From contig NZ_JALGQH010000002.1 of assembly GCF_022810305.1 (NCBI RefSeq), positions 186,001 to 250,000 of the forward strand: DNA of 64,000 nucleotides, in the 5' to 3' direction. The stretch is from Rhodococcus sp. ARC_M6 (GTDB lineage Bacteria > Actinomycetota > Actinomycetes > Mycobacteriales > Mycobacteriaceae). A model generated the notes under the pieces. That model was not told the DNA's origin. It was given only the letters and a program-made list of their open reading frames with translations, and ran no database searches. A program made the translations under genes and the position numbers. Below, one piece after another: positions 44,592-53,926 of this stretch. Within the stretch, counting starts at the first letter, position 1, and every line of letters starts with the position of its first letter.

Positions 44592-44644
44592 CCTGAAATC
44601 ATGACGACGCATGCTTCGCAGCCATCGTCGGCCCATTTCGCAAT

Positions 44645-44670
44645 TACCCGAGCGATGCACCGACGAAAAC
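44645..44670 (-). promoter_or_regulatory. Weaker SigF/SigB-type promoter candidate
   Basis: Minus strand GTTTT (44670-44666), 16 bases, GGGTA (44649-44645). It differs from the others in the first -35 base and in spacing, so confidence is lower. It is placed about 55 bases upstream of the small membrane protein gene. Confidence 0.4.
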
Positions 44671-44790
44671 TGGGCGAGGTGCGCCGCAGCCAGAATTTCG
44701 AGAACACAGTGTGCAACCTAGCGGAAAAGGACGAGAGACCCAGCAAGGTCGTATGCTGAGAATCCGGGGGCTCGAACTGGAGGAAATCCC

Positions 44791-45993
44791 ATGGTGGACA
44801 AGGCTGCTCCTCACCAAAACTCCGCAGAGACACCCACACTCGGTGTGGAGGAGGAGTTTCACCTCTGCGATCCGCACACCGGACGACCGAGCCTACGCAA
44901 CACCGACGTTGCCGCCGCGGCCGATGCACTCGGCCTCACCGTCCAACTCGAGCTCTCCCGCTGCCAGATCGAAACGTCCACATCCATCGGCACCCACATC
45001 CGCGACCTTCGCGATCAACTGTGCGAATCGCGTGCGGTCACCGCCGACGCTGCTGCACGCACCGGATGTCAATTACTCGCGGTGGGAACGCCGTTCTACG
45101 ATCCACCCCCGGACTCGATCACCACCACACCGAGATATCAGCAGATGGCTGAACAATTCGGCGCCCTCACCACCGGTGTGATGTGCGGCTGCCACGTGCA
45201 CGTCGGCGTGGAAGACCGCGAACGAGCGGTGCAGGTCATCAACCATCTACGGCCGTGGTTGCCGACACTGCTGGCTTTGACTGCGAACTCGCCGATCAGT
45301 GCCGGTGTCGATACCGGCTACGCCAGTTGGCGTCACATCCTGTTCGGACGGTGGCCCAGCTCCGGGCCACCTCCGTACTTCGAGTCCGCCAACGACTACG
45401 ACGCCGCCGTCGCGACGATGCTCGAGACTGCAGTCATCCTCGATCCGCACATGGTCTATTGGTACGTGCGCATATCGGATCACCTCCCCACCATCGAGAT
45501 CCGGATCAGTGACGTGCCGGCCACTGTCGAAGAGACGATGACATTTGCCACGCTGGTACACGCCTTGGTCACCACCGCGATGAAGGCAATCAGCCGAGGC
45601 GAGTCCGCGCCGATCGTCGACCAAGAATTACTCCATGCGGCGTGCTGGCGAGCTGCCCGCGACGGACTCTCCGGACGCGGGCTGGACGTGAACAGGAAGC
45701 GTCTGGTGCCCGCTCGCCACTTGATCCGCCAGCTTCTGGCTCACACCGCATCGACACTCGCAGAACTCGGCGAACTCGAGCAGGTCACTACGTCGCTGGC
45801 TTCCGTGCTCGACCACGGCAACGGGGCGATCGTTCAACGCCGCACGCTTGCCTGTCGCGGCAAGGTTGCCGACGTGATCGACGAATCCGCGCGGCGCACA
45901 TTCGAAGGGTGCGATCCGCAAGCCGATCCGATCCGGAATTGGCGCCCTCGCTCACGCAAGAGTCCACCTGGCATCACTTCGGCCAGACACTGA
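44791..45993 (+). CDS. YbdK-type carboxylate-amine ligase (glutamate-cysteine ligase 2 family)
   Basis: A 400-residue GCS2-family enzyme. [13 protein letters not shown] at the N-terminus holds the Glu metal ligands. [50 protein letters not shown] and [21 protein letters not shown] are family landmarks. Members show ATP-dependent glutamate-cysteine ligase activity in vitro, so a role in thiol or redox protection is plausible but not shown. The last 15 residues are unusual for the family. Confidence 0.9.
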   Translation: MVDKAAPHQNSAETPTLGVEEEFHLCDPHTGRPSLRNTDVAAAADALGLTVQLELSRCQIETSTSIGTHIRDLRDQLCESRAVTADAAARTGCQLLAVGTPFYDPPPDSITTTPRYQQMAEQFGALTTGVMCGCHVHVGVEDRERAVQVINHLRPWLPTLLALTANSPISAGVDTGYASWRHILFGRWPSSGPPPYFESANDYDAAVATMLETAVILDPHMVYWYVRISDHLPTIEIRISDVPATVEETMTFATLVHALVTTAMKAISRGESAPIVDQELLHAACWRAARDGLSGRGLDVNRKRLVPARHLIRQLLAHTASTLAELGELEQVTTSLASVLDHGNGAIVQRRTLACRGKVADVIDESARRTFEGCDPQADPIRNWRPRSRKSPPGITSARH

Positions 45994-46480
45994 TGTAAGT
46001 CCGCGCGATCTCGAGGAGTGCCGATGCTGCTTCGTCTTCCAGGCGTATACCCACCGCAAGAAGACACATGGATGAGCCGTACGCATCGAACCGGCATGAT
46101 GCGCAGTTTCGGGCCCACCTCCGACGAGTGAAAGCCGGAACGGCTGGCCGTACACGGCAAACCCCTGCCCCGAGGAGACGTCTGCCGCAAGCGATAGATG
46201 CCCACGCTCAAGCATGCATAGACCTAGTGCATGACGAAACCCACCTAGAAAGGGGCGGATCGAATCATATGAGCGATGAGCACCCACACGGGACAAAACA
46301 ACACCGCAATCTCGGCGACGATTCGGCGGTCGTGCCGCTAGTGCCAAGTCACGTCCACGCTTGGTCCTGAGCGCCATTCGGTTGCCCATCGCCCGGTCTG
46401 CCACCCCGCGGTCCCACAAGAGTGCGGGTCCGAGCGCCATTCCGTGTTCTGATACTCCGGATATTCGAGGTGGGGCGGGT
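45994..46480. other. No gene recognised
   Basis: About 490 bases after the ligase gene. A minus-strand piece ([25 protein letters not shown], near 45980-46060) looks like the end of a degraded protein but has no supported start. Nothing else is recognisable. Confidence 0.35.
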
Positions 46481-47080
46481 CTACGTCGCGGGGTACGTCT
46501 GTGCCCTCTGCACGTCTCGATAACTGCGAAGAGACAGACGCCCGACGGCCATAGCACCGAGGAACAAGATTGCAGCGCCGAGGCCCTCGAAGAACGCCAA
46601 CTGCTGCAAAGCCACGCTCGCCGGTCTGGTCGCTGTAGGACTACCCGGGTCGCCGGTGTGCAGGACCGGTGCCAGAACCGGACCGACGATGAACCAGGCA
46701 CCACCGAGAACGGCCAGCCATGCACCGAGGCTGGCGACCGCACGATGTGCACTCAGTAGAAGCAGAGCTCCACCGGCCACCGTCACAGCGCCGGGTAGCA
46801 CCTCGAGCCAGCCTCGGCCCGATGTCCAGACCCAGGCTTCGTCCGGTACGAAGGAAAACGAAAAGTACGGGCCGACAAACGGAATCAACGCACCCCACAG
46901 TCCCAGCAGAATCAGCAGAATCCCGGAGATTGCGCCGCGACTACGGGGTACCCACATCCGGCCGGGCGTCGTACCGGCGGCTTTCTCCGCGGTCGTCGGT
47001 GAAGAGTAGTCATCCGATGAGATTGGATCCACCGAGTGCGCGTTCTCCGGATCGGGACGAGACATGTCATGACTGGCCAT
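46481..47080 (-). CDS. Hypothetical membrane protein
   Basis: A 199-residue protein with a polar N-terminus of about 55 residues and four hydrophobic segments (GAISGILLILLGLWGALIPFVG; GWLEVLPGAVTVAGGALLLLSA; LGAWLAVLGGAWFIVGPVLAP; LAFFEGLGAAILFLGAMAVG). The ATG at 47078-47080 has GGAAGGAG 7 bases upstream, which decides the start. The pattern resembles membrane proteins annotated as hypothetical in stress islands of Rhodococcus. Function unknown. Confidence 0.75.
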   Translation of the reverse strand: MASHDMSRPDPENAHSVDPISSDDYSSPTTAEKAAGTTPGRMWVPRSRGAISGILLILLGLWGALIPFVGPYFSFSFVPDEAWVWTSGRGWLEVLPGAVTVAGGALLLLSAHRAVASLGAWLAVLGGAWFIVGPVLAPVLHTGDPGSPTATRPASVALQQLAFFEGLGAAILFLGAMAVGRLSLRSYRDVQRAQTYPAT

Positions 47081-47321
47081 AAGTCCACTCCTTCCCGAAA
47101 ACAAGTGCTACGTCGTCACATTCTGCTCGGCCAATACCACGACCAAACGAGCACAGAAAGCACGTAGATCGTCCGGTTTTCGGCTTGACACCAGCGTGCT
47201 GGGTTCGATGCCCGCATGGGCTAGAACACTTGACGCGGGCCCCTGGTAGGGACGCCAGTTCGGCACCGTGTTCCCGCCTGGCCGTGTTCGTCGACGAGAC
47301 GACAAAGGTCGTCGACGGGAA

Positions 47322-47495
47322 TCAGTCCTTGAAGGTGTCCTTGACCTTCTCGCCAGCCTGCTTCAGGTTGCTCTTGGCCTGATCCTTGTTTCCTTCGGCT
47401 TCGGTGTCCTTGTCTCCGGTCGCCTGCCCGACCTTCTCTTTGGCCTTGCCGGCCAACTCTTCGGCCTTGTTCTTCGCCTTGTCGACGGCACCCAT
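47322..47495 (-). CDS. CsbD family protein (57 residues)
   Basis: A short CsbD protein (MGAVDKAKNKAEELAGKAKE, VGQATGDKDTEAEGNKDQAK, SNLKQAGEKVKDTFKD). It is typical of the family, and GGAGAAGGAGAA precedes the ATG. It was easy to miss because of its length. Upstream is a well-matched stress-type promoter (47591-47615). It differs from the 37300 copy and represents another CsbD subtype. Confidence 0.88.
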   Translation of the reverse strand: MGAVDKAKNKAEELAGKAKEKVGQATGDKDTEAEGNKDQAKSNLKQAGEKVKDTFKD

Positions 47496-47590
47496 GGGCT
47501 TCTCCTTCTCCTTTGCGTACTGGTCGAACGGTCGACCACCCTGTGCAATACGCCCCGTGAGGCGACATCACCACGCGGACAGTGAGCTGT

Positions 47591-47615
47591 ATACCCGTCC
47601 CGGTGATGTCCAACC
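47591..47615 (-). promoter_or_regulatory. SigF/SigB-type promoter of the minus-strand csbD
   Basis: Minus strand GGTT (47615-47612), 15 bases, GGGTAT (47596-47591). It lies about 95 bases before the csbD start and is among the best matches in the window. Confidence 0.65.
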
Positions 47616-47962
47616 GCTCTCGACGGGATCCGTTGTCGCTGCTCGCGGGAGGTTCGAGCAAAAGCACCACGACCACCCGAAAATTCAGGTGGAGGATGAC
47701 CGATCGAGGCAATCGTGTCTGTCCATGGCTGCCGCGCCACCGCTTCGCGCCGACTTGCCAACGGATATGCAATTGATCGTCCCAGAGACCGAGTTCCCGA
47801 TCGCGTTTTCGACAGCTCCGGCTGCGAATATGCCGATTCCAGCCGAGTGTCGAAAGACGATCGGGATCTGCATCGCCACCCGCTGACTGATGTGTAGATC
47901 TTCAGTTAACTCCGCAGGTCGACCTACGCCAATGGTGTAGACCTACAACACGATCGACAGGT

Positions 47963-48511
47963 TTAGACGACCGCAGGTACTTGACGGCAGGAATCGGTCA
48001 GAGTTGCCGCCACGCCCGCAAACAGGATGTCGAGACCACGTTCGAGTTCGACTTCGCCGTCGTACGCGGCCGGCACGGACGCAAGGCCACGCAGAAGGGG
48101 AAAGTCGCCGATCGGAAGGCGGTGCAACCCCAGGCGCAGCAGGTCGTCGGTCTCCTCGGGCCGTTCGACGAGTTTCTGCAGCTCATTAAGAACGTGCCCA
48201 TGCAGGAAGCCGAACAATGCCTGGTAGACGTGCAGCGCCTCGGCGTCACTGAAGCCGGCCCGAATGAGCAGCGCAAGGATGGCTTCAAGGGCGTAGCGTT
48301 CCCAGCGGCCGAAGCCCGAGGGGCGTCGAGAGCGGTCGGGTGACGAGCAGCGGCACCACCTGAGGATGGTCGAGCGCATGGACAGCGCATCGATGCCGTC
48401 GCGATCGATGCTCTCGAGCGCGACCTCGAGGATCCGTTGCCGGGTGATCGGGCCGCCGTCAGCTTGACCGACACCGCGACGTGTCGAGCGACGGGCAGGA
48501 TCTTTCGACAT
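47963..48511 (-). pseudogene. TetR family regulator with deleted DNA-binding helix
   Basis: The protein starts RRSTRRGVGQADGGPITRQRILEVALESIDRDGIDALSMR, the first helices of a TetR regulator, but then jumps to STILRWCRCSSPD and on to the C-terminal ligand domain of the TetR/TetR_C type (LEAILALLIRAGFSDAEALHVYQALFGFLHGHVLNELQKL). The recognition helix and following helix are missing. It is very unlikely to bind DNA as a normal TetR. The deletion keeps the frame open. Confidence 0.65.
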
Positions 48512-48773
48512 CACAACCCTCAATCCCTTTCTCACACTGTAGGCCTCAAGCAGAGAACTACACTGTTGACGCGCCATCGAATGCGGCGTTGACTAGGTAC
48601 GACAGTGTGCCGACGGTAGGCCGCCATGATCATCGTCTTGGGACTGGCACGCGTGCTCTGGCAGGGCCTTGGTGCCTCACCCGAACGACCACCGGCACAG
48701 TCCGGCCGCTAGCCCCTCGGAGTGTCCGACGCATCCCCGTCGGTCGAACATCAGAGGAAGCAGAAACATCGCC

Positions 48774-48925
48774 ATGAGCATCGGCAAAGATCGCCCACAA
48801 GGCCGAAGCCGCAAAGGGGGTCGGTCAAGGAAGTGGTCGGCAGGGTTACCGGCAACACCCATCTACGGACCGAAGGCAACCTCAAACAGTCGGGCGTCAA
48901 AGCCAAAGACGCCTTCAAGCACTGA
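48774..48925 (+). pseudogene. CsbD family gene with two small indels
   Basis: The beginning (MSIGKD) and the end (GSVKEVVGRVTGNTHLRTEGNLKQSGVKAKDAFKH) are CsbD, but they lie in different frames. Compared with the csbD copy at 37300, two bases are missing after GGCAAA and one G is extra in the following G run. The 152-base length is not divisible by three. Either the gene is dead or the assembly has homopolymer errors here. Confidence 0.65.
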
Positions 48926-49018
48926 CCCGACAACCCCGGGTCCACCTGATCGGGTAGTCGCGATGCCGGGGACCCACTCCACTTCAGGCTCTGTCGATTC
49001 ACCAACTAGGAATTCGTC

Positions 49019-49174
49019 ATGATCATCCTCGGAATTATTCTCGCTGTCGCCGGATGGCTACTCTCGATCCCCGTGCTGCTGTATCTCGGGGTCATCCTGC
49101 TCGTCATCGGTATCGTGCTGATGGTCGCGGGCTCGGCGGGCCATGCAGTCGGTGGCCGACGCCACTACTACTGA
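49019..49174 (+). CDS. DUF6131-like 51-residue membrane protein
   Basis: A very short protein (MIILGIILAVAGWLLSIPVLL..GVILLVIGIVLMVAGSAGHAVGG then RRHYY). The two helices with the ending GxxVGGRRHYY match small actinobacterial membrane proteins annotated as DUF6131. AGGA precedes the ATG at the right distance. Function unknown. It lies just before the desaturase gene. Confidence 0.75.
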   Translation: MIILGIILAVAGWLLSIPVLLYLGVILLVIGIVLMVAGSAGHAVGGRRHYY

Positions 49175-49239
49175 CCGCCGTCCCGTCCCCACGCCACAGA
49201 GCCCACGGGTTCTCGGTCTCGGACAACTGGTGAACCCTC

Positions 49240-50478
49240 ATGGCAATCTCCGACATCAAGGAATACGCGCATCTCAGCAGTAGAGATGTGGAGGAGTTGA
49301 GCCGCGAACTCGACAGTATCCGCCGCGAGGTCACCGATTCGCTCGGCGCGGCGGACGCAGCCTACATCCGCCGCACCATCGCATTCCAGCGGATGCTGGA
49401 CACCGCCGCTCGGCTGCTGATAGTCGGCAGCCGCACAACGACCGGCTGGTCACTGGGAACGACAGCTCTGGCCGCGGCGAAGAGCATCGAGAACATGGAG
49501 ATCGGGCACAACGTGTCCCACGGTCAGTGGGACTGGATGAACGACCCCGAAATCCACTCCAGTACCTGGGAGTGGGACATGGCGGGCCTGTCGTCGCAGT
49601 GGCGCTACTCCCACAACTATCGCCACCACATGTTCAACAACGTCGTCGGTATCGACGAGGACCTCGGCTTCGGCGTCATCCGCATCACCCGCGACCAGCC
49701 GTGGCGGCCGAATCATCTGCTCCAACCCCTACGGAACGTGTTGCTGGCGGCCACGTTCGAATGGGGCATCGCCCTGCACGGCCTGTACTCCGAACACGCC
49801 CGCGCAGGCACCGACACCGAGAAATCCGCCCACACGCGGGCACTGCTCGGGAAGATCGCCCGCCAGGCGGGAAAGGACTACCTGTTCTTCCCGATCCTCA
49901 GCGGGCGGCGGTGGCGACGGACCCTGAAAGCGAACATCACGGCCAACCTGCTGCGGAACCTGTGGGCGTACATCGTGATCTTCTGCGGGCACTTTCCCGA
50001 CGGTGCCGAGAAGTTCACTCTGGCGGAACTCGAGCATGAGAGCCGAGCGGAATGGTATCTGCGCCAGATGCTCGGCACAGCCAACTTCAGGGCCGGAAAA
50101 GTGATGGCGTTCATGAGCGGCAACCTCTGCTATCAGATCGAACACCACCTGTTTCCCGACCTTCCCAGCAATCGCTATGCGGAGATCTCGACGAAGATAC
50201 GTGCCTTGTGCGAGAAGTTCGACGTGCCCTACACCACAGGTTCCCTTGCGTGGCAATACCTTCTGGTTCTCCGCACCGTCCACAAACTGGCATTGCCGGA
50301 CTGGTTTCTCACCGCGTCCGCGGACGATGCACCGGAGACCGCCTCCGAACTCAAGTTCCGCCCAGCCGGCGACCAGCCTGCCGGGGCCGCGCGAATCGCA
50401 CTCCGGACCGCGCAGCGGACCCCGCCCGTCACACCTCACGGCATTCATCGACCGACACGGAGCGAACGCGATGGCTGA
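49240..50478 (+). CDS. Acyl-lipid/acyl-CoA fatty acid desaturase
   Basis: A 412-residue membrane desaturase. All three histidine boxes for the di-iron centre are visible: HNVSHGQW, HNYRHHMF and QIEHHLFPD. It resembles the DesA3-type stearoyl-CoA desaturases of mycobacteria, which introduce a double bond into membrane fatty acids. The C-terminal 40 residues are a Pro/Ala-rich tail. It overlaps the following DUF1206 gene by 8 bases, so they are co-transcribed. Confidence 0.92.
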   Translation: MAISDIKEYAHLSSRDVEELSRELDSIRREVTDSLGAADAAYIRRTIAFQRMLDTAARLLIVGSRTTTGWSLGTTALAAAKSIENMEIGHNVSHGQWDWMNDPEIHSSTWEWDMAGLSSQWRYSHNYRHHMFNNVVGIDEDLGFGVIRITRDQPWRPNHLLQPLRNVLLAATFEWGIALHGLYSEHARAGTDTEKSAHTRALLGKIARQAGKDYLFFPILSGRRWRRTLKANITANLLRNLWAYIVIFCGHFPDGAEKFTLAELEHESRAEWYLRQMLGTANFRAGKVMAFMSGNLCYQIEHHLFPDLPSNRYAEISTKIRALCEKFDVPYTTGSLAWQYLLVLRTVHKLALPDWFLTASADDAPETASELKFRPAGDQPAGAARIALRTAQRTPPVTPHGIHRPTRSERDG

Positions 50479-51334
50479 ACCCAACTCGTCTACGACATCG
50501 TCGGACGGTGATCACTCAGCGTCATACGACAACTTGACCTCGGCGGCGGGCCGGATAGCCCAGAACAGTATCTTCGAAAGATTCGCCCGAGCAGGCTTCG
50601 TCACCAGCGGAATCGTCCACCTGATCATCGGCTACATCGCCATCCGGGTTGCCCTGGGCGGCGCTGCTGGTGCCACCGACCAATCCGGCGCGATGGCGGA
50701 ACTAGCCAGCAAGCCTGGCGGAAAGATCGCACTGTGGGTAGGTGTTGTCGCATTCCTGGTGATGGCACTGTGGCGCCTCGCCGAAGCTGCGCTCGGAAAG
50801 TCGTCTGAACCGGGGTCCGACAGCGCACCATCCGAAGTGATCAACCGCATCAAGGCCTTTGCTTTGAGTGTGGTCTACTTCGCCTTCGCATTCACCGCGT
50901 TCGGGTTCGCCCGGGGCAGCGGAAAATCCAGTGGCGCCCAGAGTTCGGGCCTGAGCGCCCGCCTCATGCAAAGTACCGCGGGAACCGTCGCGCTGATCGT
51001 CGTCGGCCTGATCGTCATCGCGGTCGGCGGTTACCACGTCTACAAGGGAGCCAGCCGGAACTTCGTCAAGGACCTCAAGGGTGAACCCAGCGACCTAGTA
51101 CGACGACTGGGCATTGTGGGTTACATCGCGAAGGGCCTGGCCATCGCGGCGATCGGTTTACTGTTCATCCTCGCGGCCGCCCAATCAGCGCCGAGCAAAG
51201 CCACCGGACTCGACGGCGCCTTCAAGACACTGTTAGCCCAGCCGTACGGCGCGACACTCCTTGTCTTGGCGGGCCTGGGGATCATCACCTACGGTCTGTA
51301 CTGCTTCGCGATGGCCCGATACGTCAAGATGTAG
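50471..51334 (+). CDS. DUF1206 membrane protein
   Basis: A 287-residue protein from the ATG at 50471. It has three DUF1206 repeats, each with two helices (ERFARAGFVTSGIVHLIIGYIAIRVALGG; VINRIKAFALSVVYFAFAFTAFGFARG; LVRRLGIVGYIAKGLAIAAIGLLFILAAAQS). These proteins are common in Rhodococcus and Mycobacterium. No mechanism is known. It is translationally coupled with the desaturase. Confidence 0.92.
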   Translation: MAEPNSSTTSSDGDHSASYDNLTSAAGRIAQNSIFERFARAGFVTSGIVHLIIGYIAIRVALGGAAGATDQSGAMAELASKPGGKIALWVGVVAFLVMALWRLAEAALGKSSEPGSDSAPSEVINRIKAFALSVVYFAFAFTAFGFARGSGKSSGAQSSGLSARLMQSTAGTVALIVVGLIVIAVGGYHVYKGASRNFVKDLKGEPSDLVRRLGIVGYIAKGLAIAAIGLLFILAAAQSAPSKATGLDGAFKTLLAQPYGATLLVLAGLGIITYGLYCFAMARYVKM

Positions 51335-51389
51335 TGCCACACCATCGGCTTCGTGATGTCTCGATCGCTTGTGTTACGGGAGATGTTAA

Positions 51390-51681
51390 CCGAAGAAGAG
51401 CGTTGAGGGACTCAATCGCATTGGTGGAGCACAGCACTCGCCGTATCTCGGTGTCGTAATCGAGGAACGGAATGATCCCCCGAGCACTACGTGCAGGGCG
51501 GGACCCCCCATCCTGCCAGGCATTCGTCCACAGCCGGATGATCGCCCGGTACCTCTCACCCCAACGCTCAGCGAGGTCGTCGAACGCTACTCGAGGAGGT
51601 CGTCTCGGTCGGGGCGGTATAGATCGACTTGAGATCGTGCTTGAGCCCGCCCCAGTGCCGACGCGACGACAACCGAAAGGT
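51390..51681 (-). pseudogene. IS256-family transposase, 3' exon fragment
   Basis: The minus strand directly after the group II intron reads TFRLSSRRHWGGLKHDLKSIYTAPT, then after a 1-base frame change VAFDDLAERWGERY and IIPFLDYDTEIRRVLCSTNAIESLNA. These are C-terminal parts of an IS256 (Mutator-type) transposase. Both the frame change and an odd insertion (QDGGSRPARSARG) show decay. The last residues and the terminal inverted repeat are missing. Confidence 0.8.
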
Positions 51682-51744
51682 GTGGGGTCGACCCGAGACG
51701 CGGTATCGGGATTACTCCCGGTCCGTTTCCTCGGGCCGCCCGCC

Positions 51745-51778
51745 GAACCCGGCGTGCGATTCTCACCGCACCGGGCTC
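51745..51778 (-). ncRNA. Group II intron domain V
   Basis: The minus strand reads GAGCCCGGTGCGGTGAGAA followed by TCGCACGCCGGGTTC. That is a 34-nt hairpin with GAGCC at one end and GGTTC at the other, the hallmark of domain V, the catalytic heart of the intron. The maturase reading frame ends at 51763, so its last codons run into domain V, which is unusual. Confidence 0.85.
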
Positions 51779-53257
51779 TCCGCAAATGCTGTCGGTCCTG
51801 CCTTCTGGGCATGGATCAGCCACGGGTTGGGGATACGCGCCCCGCGGTATCGGTAGCGTTTGATTGTCACCGTCGCGGGTTGAAATAACGTGATCCCGCC
51901 CGCTTCCGGCCACCATCGACCGGAGCCGTAATAGTGGCGAATGATCCAGTACGCCTTCCGGTTCGGATGTTTCTTGCGTAGCCAACGCCAGACCCGCCAC
52001 CACAGGTGGTGGTTGAGCAGGCCGAACGCACGGGCCGACGCGCCGTGCCGGAAATAGAACGCCCAGCCGCGAGTGATCTGTCCCAAAAGTCGGAACATAT
52101 CTTTTGCGGGCAAGCTGGTGGTCTGTCTACCGGTCGCTGTCGTGACCTTACGCCGAATGGTGTTCATCGATTTCTTCGACGGGTAGGTGTAGATCAGTTT
52201 CCGGTCGCTTCCCCTCTGTCGGTGCCGCTGGATGCGGAAACCGAGAAAATCGAAGCCCTCGTCGATCCCGACCACTTGCGTCTTTTCGGGCGCCAGACGG
52301 AGCCCGACCGCCGCAAGCACGGTCTCGATCTCGCCGTAAAGATCCTCGGCTTGCTGCCGGGTGCCGAACACCATGACCACGAAATCGTCTGCATAGCGGA
52401 CGATTCGGTAGGTCGCGGCGCCTCGGCGGGTGGCACGCCAGCGTTGGGTCTGGTTGCCCATGGCCCGCCACCTCTCCCGGAAGTGCTCATCGAGGACCGA
52501 CAGAGCGAGGTTGGCCAGCAGCGGGGACAAAATCCCACCCTGGGGAGTGCCGGTGGTGGTGTCGCGGACCTCGTTCAGCTCGTCCAACAGTCCCGCTTTC
52601 AGAAACGCCTTGACCAACAGCAGGATTCGTCGGTCAGACACACGAAGCCGCAACCGGTCCATCAGGGCCGGGTGCGAAATTTCGTCGAAACATGCCGCGA
52701 TATCGCCCTCGAAGACCTGCTCGTAGCCGCGTGCGGCATAGAACCGGATTTCCTCGATGGCGTCCTGACATCGACGTTCCGGGCGGAACCCATAACTGGA
52801 CGGGTCGAAATCGGCCTCCAGAATCGGCTCCAACACCAGCTTCAACGACGCCTGCACGACGCGGTCACGAAGAGTGGGGATGCCCAGGCGACGACGTTCG
52901 CCGTTCGCCTTGGGAATCGACACCGTCCGCACCGGTACCGGACGAAACAAGCGGTCCTTCAACGAGGTCCGCAGTTTCGGTCAGGAAACCGGCCACGCCG
53001 CGCTCGCTGTTCTCGACCGACCACGCGGTGGCCCCGTCGATCCCAGCCGTCTTGGCGCCCTTGTTCTCCCGGACCCGCGTCCACGCCATGACGAGGAACC
53101 CTGGGTCCACCACGAGATTAAACAGATCATCGAAACAACGACCAGGATCGGCCGCCGCCCAACTGTGCAGTTTGGTCTGAATCCCCAGTACCCGCTGGCG
53201 CACCGTGTATGGACGTTCCAGCAGTGCACCGATATTCACCGGCGCCTCTTCCGGCAT
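51763..53257 (-). pseudogene. ltrA: Group II intron reverse transcriptase/maturase, frameshifted
   Basis: The N-terminal part (MPEEAPVNIGALLERPYTVRQ, VRENKGAKTAGIDGATAW) and the main part (RFRPVPV-like RLFRPVPVRTVSIPKANGERRRLG; YGFRPERRCQDAIEEI; catalytic YADD in IVRYADDFVV; domain X RGWAFYFRHGASARAF) form one maturase. They lie in two frames. An extra base in the GAAAC run at about 52974-52978 separates FLTE from LRTSLKDRLFRP. Without it the protein would be about 495 residues. No HNH endonuclease domain is seen at the C-terminus. Confidence 0.85.
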
Positions 53258-53843
53258 GACAACTCCCATTCTGCTTCACTTGCTGCCGCCCTTCGCCCTG
53301 TGACCGGCTTTCCCGGCCTCCGACTACTACGACGACTCCGCCCCGCCCCGGCCCGATCGGCCGACAGCGGACCCAACCCGACCGCCCGCACTGGATGCGC
53401 GGGAAATGTGGTGGGACCGAGACGGTTCCCGTGTTCACCTGTCACCGCTCGACGAGTCCGGTGCCCAGCTATACCCCGGCGGTCGACGGGAGTACGCCGC
53501 AGACTTTCCTCCCGACCTGCCCACACCGACGGCTTCGGTGCAGACGGGCGCCATCACCGCAACAATGATGACGCGCACCGCATCCCGACCCACATCCGCC
53601 AGATTCGAGCCGGTTCTTGTTAACGAGGCGTCAAACGCTGATTCCTCGCGTACACCCTCTCGTCTCGCTTGCCGGGCCCGCACCATCTGGCAGTGCTAGT
53701 ACGTCCCGGCTTTGTCGGGGCTGCTCCCACCCTCCTCGGCGCTCCCCGAGTCAGGCTGCCCCCAGCTTCACCGAACCGCTACGGCGGCCCGGCGTCGAAG
53801 GTCTTCCACCTCCGATCGGTGAGTCAGGCGCCTCACGGCGCAC

Positions 53844-53926
53844 GTTGCGAATCAAATGGATCACGCATGTCTGGACCGTAGTCGCCGGCCAGACGTTCTC
53901 GACGACTTCCTCGCTACGTGCGCCGG
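53844..53926 (-). pseudogene. IS256-family transposase, 5' exon fragment
   Basis: The minus strand reads VVENVWPATTVQTCVIHLIRN up to the intron, the segment that precedes NTFR in IS256 transposases. Only about 25 codons remain. Immediately upstream is the stop of the amine oxidase gene, so the first part of the transposase has been lost. Confidence 0.75.

Larger units (their letters stand above)
51682..53843 (-). mobile_element. Group II intron inside an IS256-family transposase gene
   Basis: The intron starts with GTGCG at 53843 (minus strand) and ends ...CCCCAC at 51682, giving 2162 bases. The flanking exons rejoin to VQTCVIHLIRN/TFRLSSRRHWG, a continuous stretch of IS256 transposase, which fixes both boundaries. 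A 34-nt domain V lies at 51745-51778. A possible EBS1 (GTTGCG, 53558-53563) could pair with the last exon bases CGCAAC. The maturase gene inside is frameshifted. Confidence 0.85.

Noticed and set aside
52006-53091. Plus-strand frame of 361 codons opposite the maturase
   Set aside because: It is antisense to reverse-transcriptase motifs and has no independent similarity.
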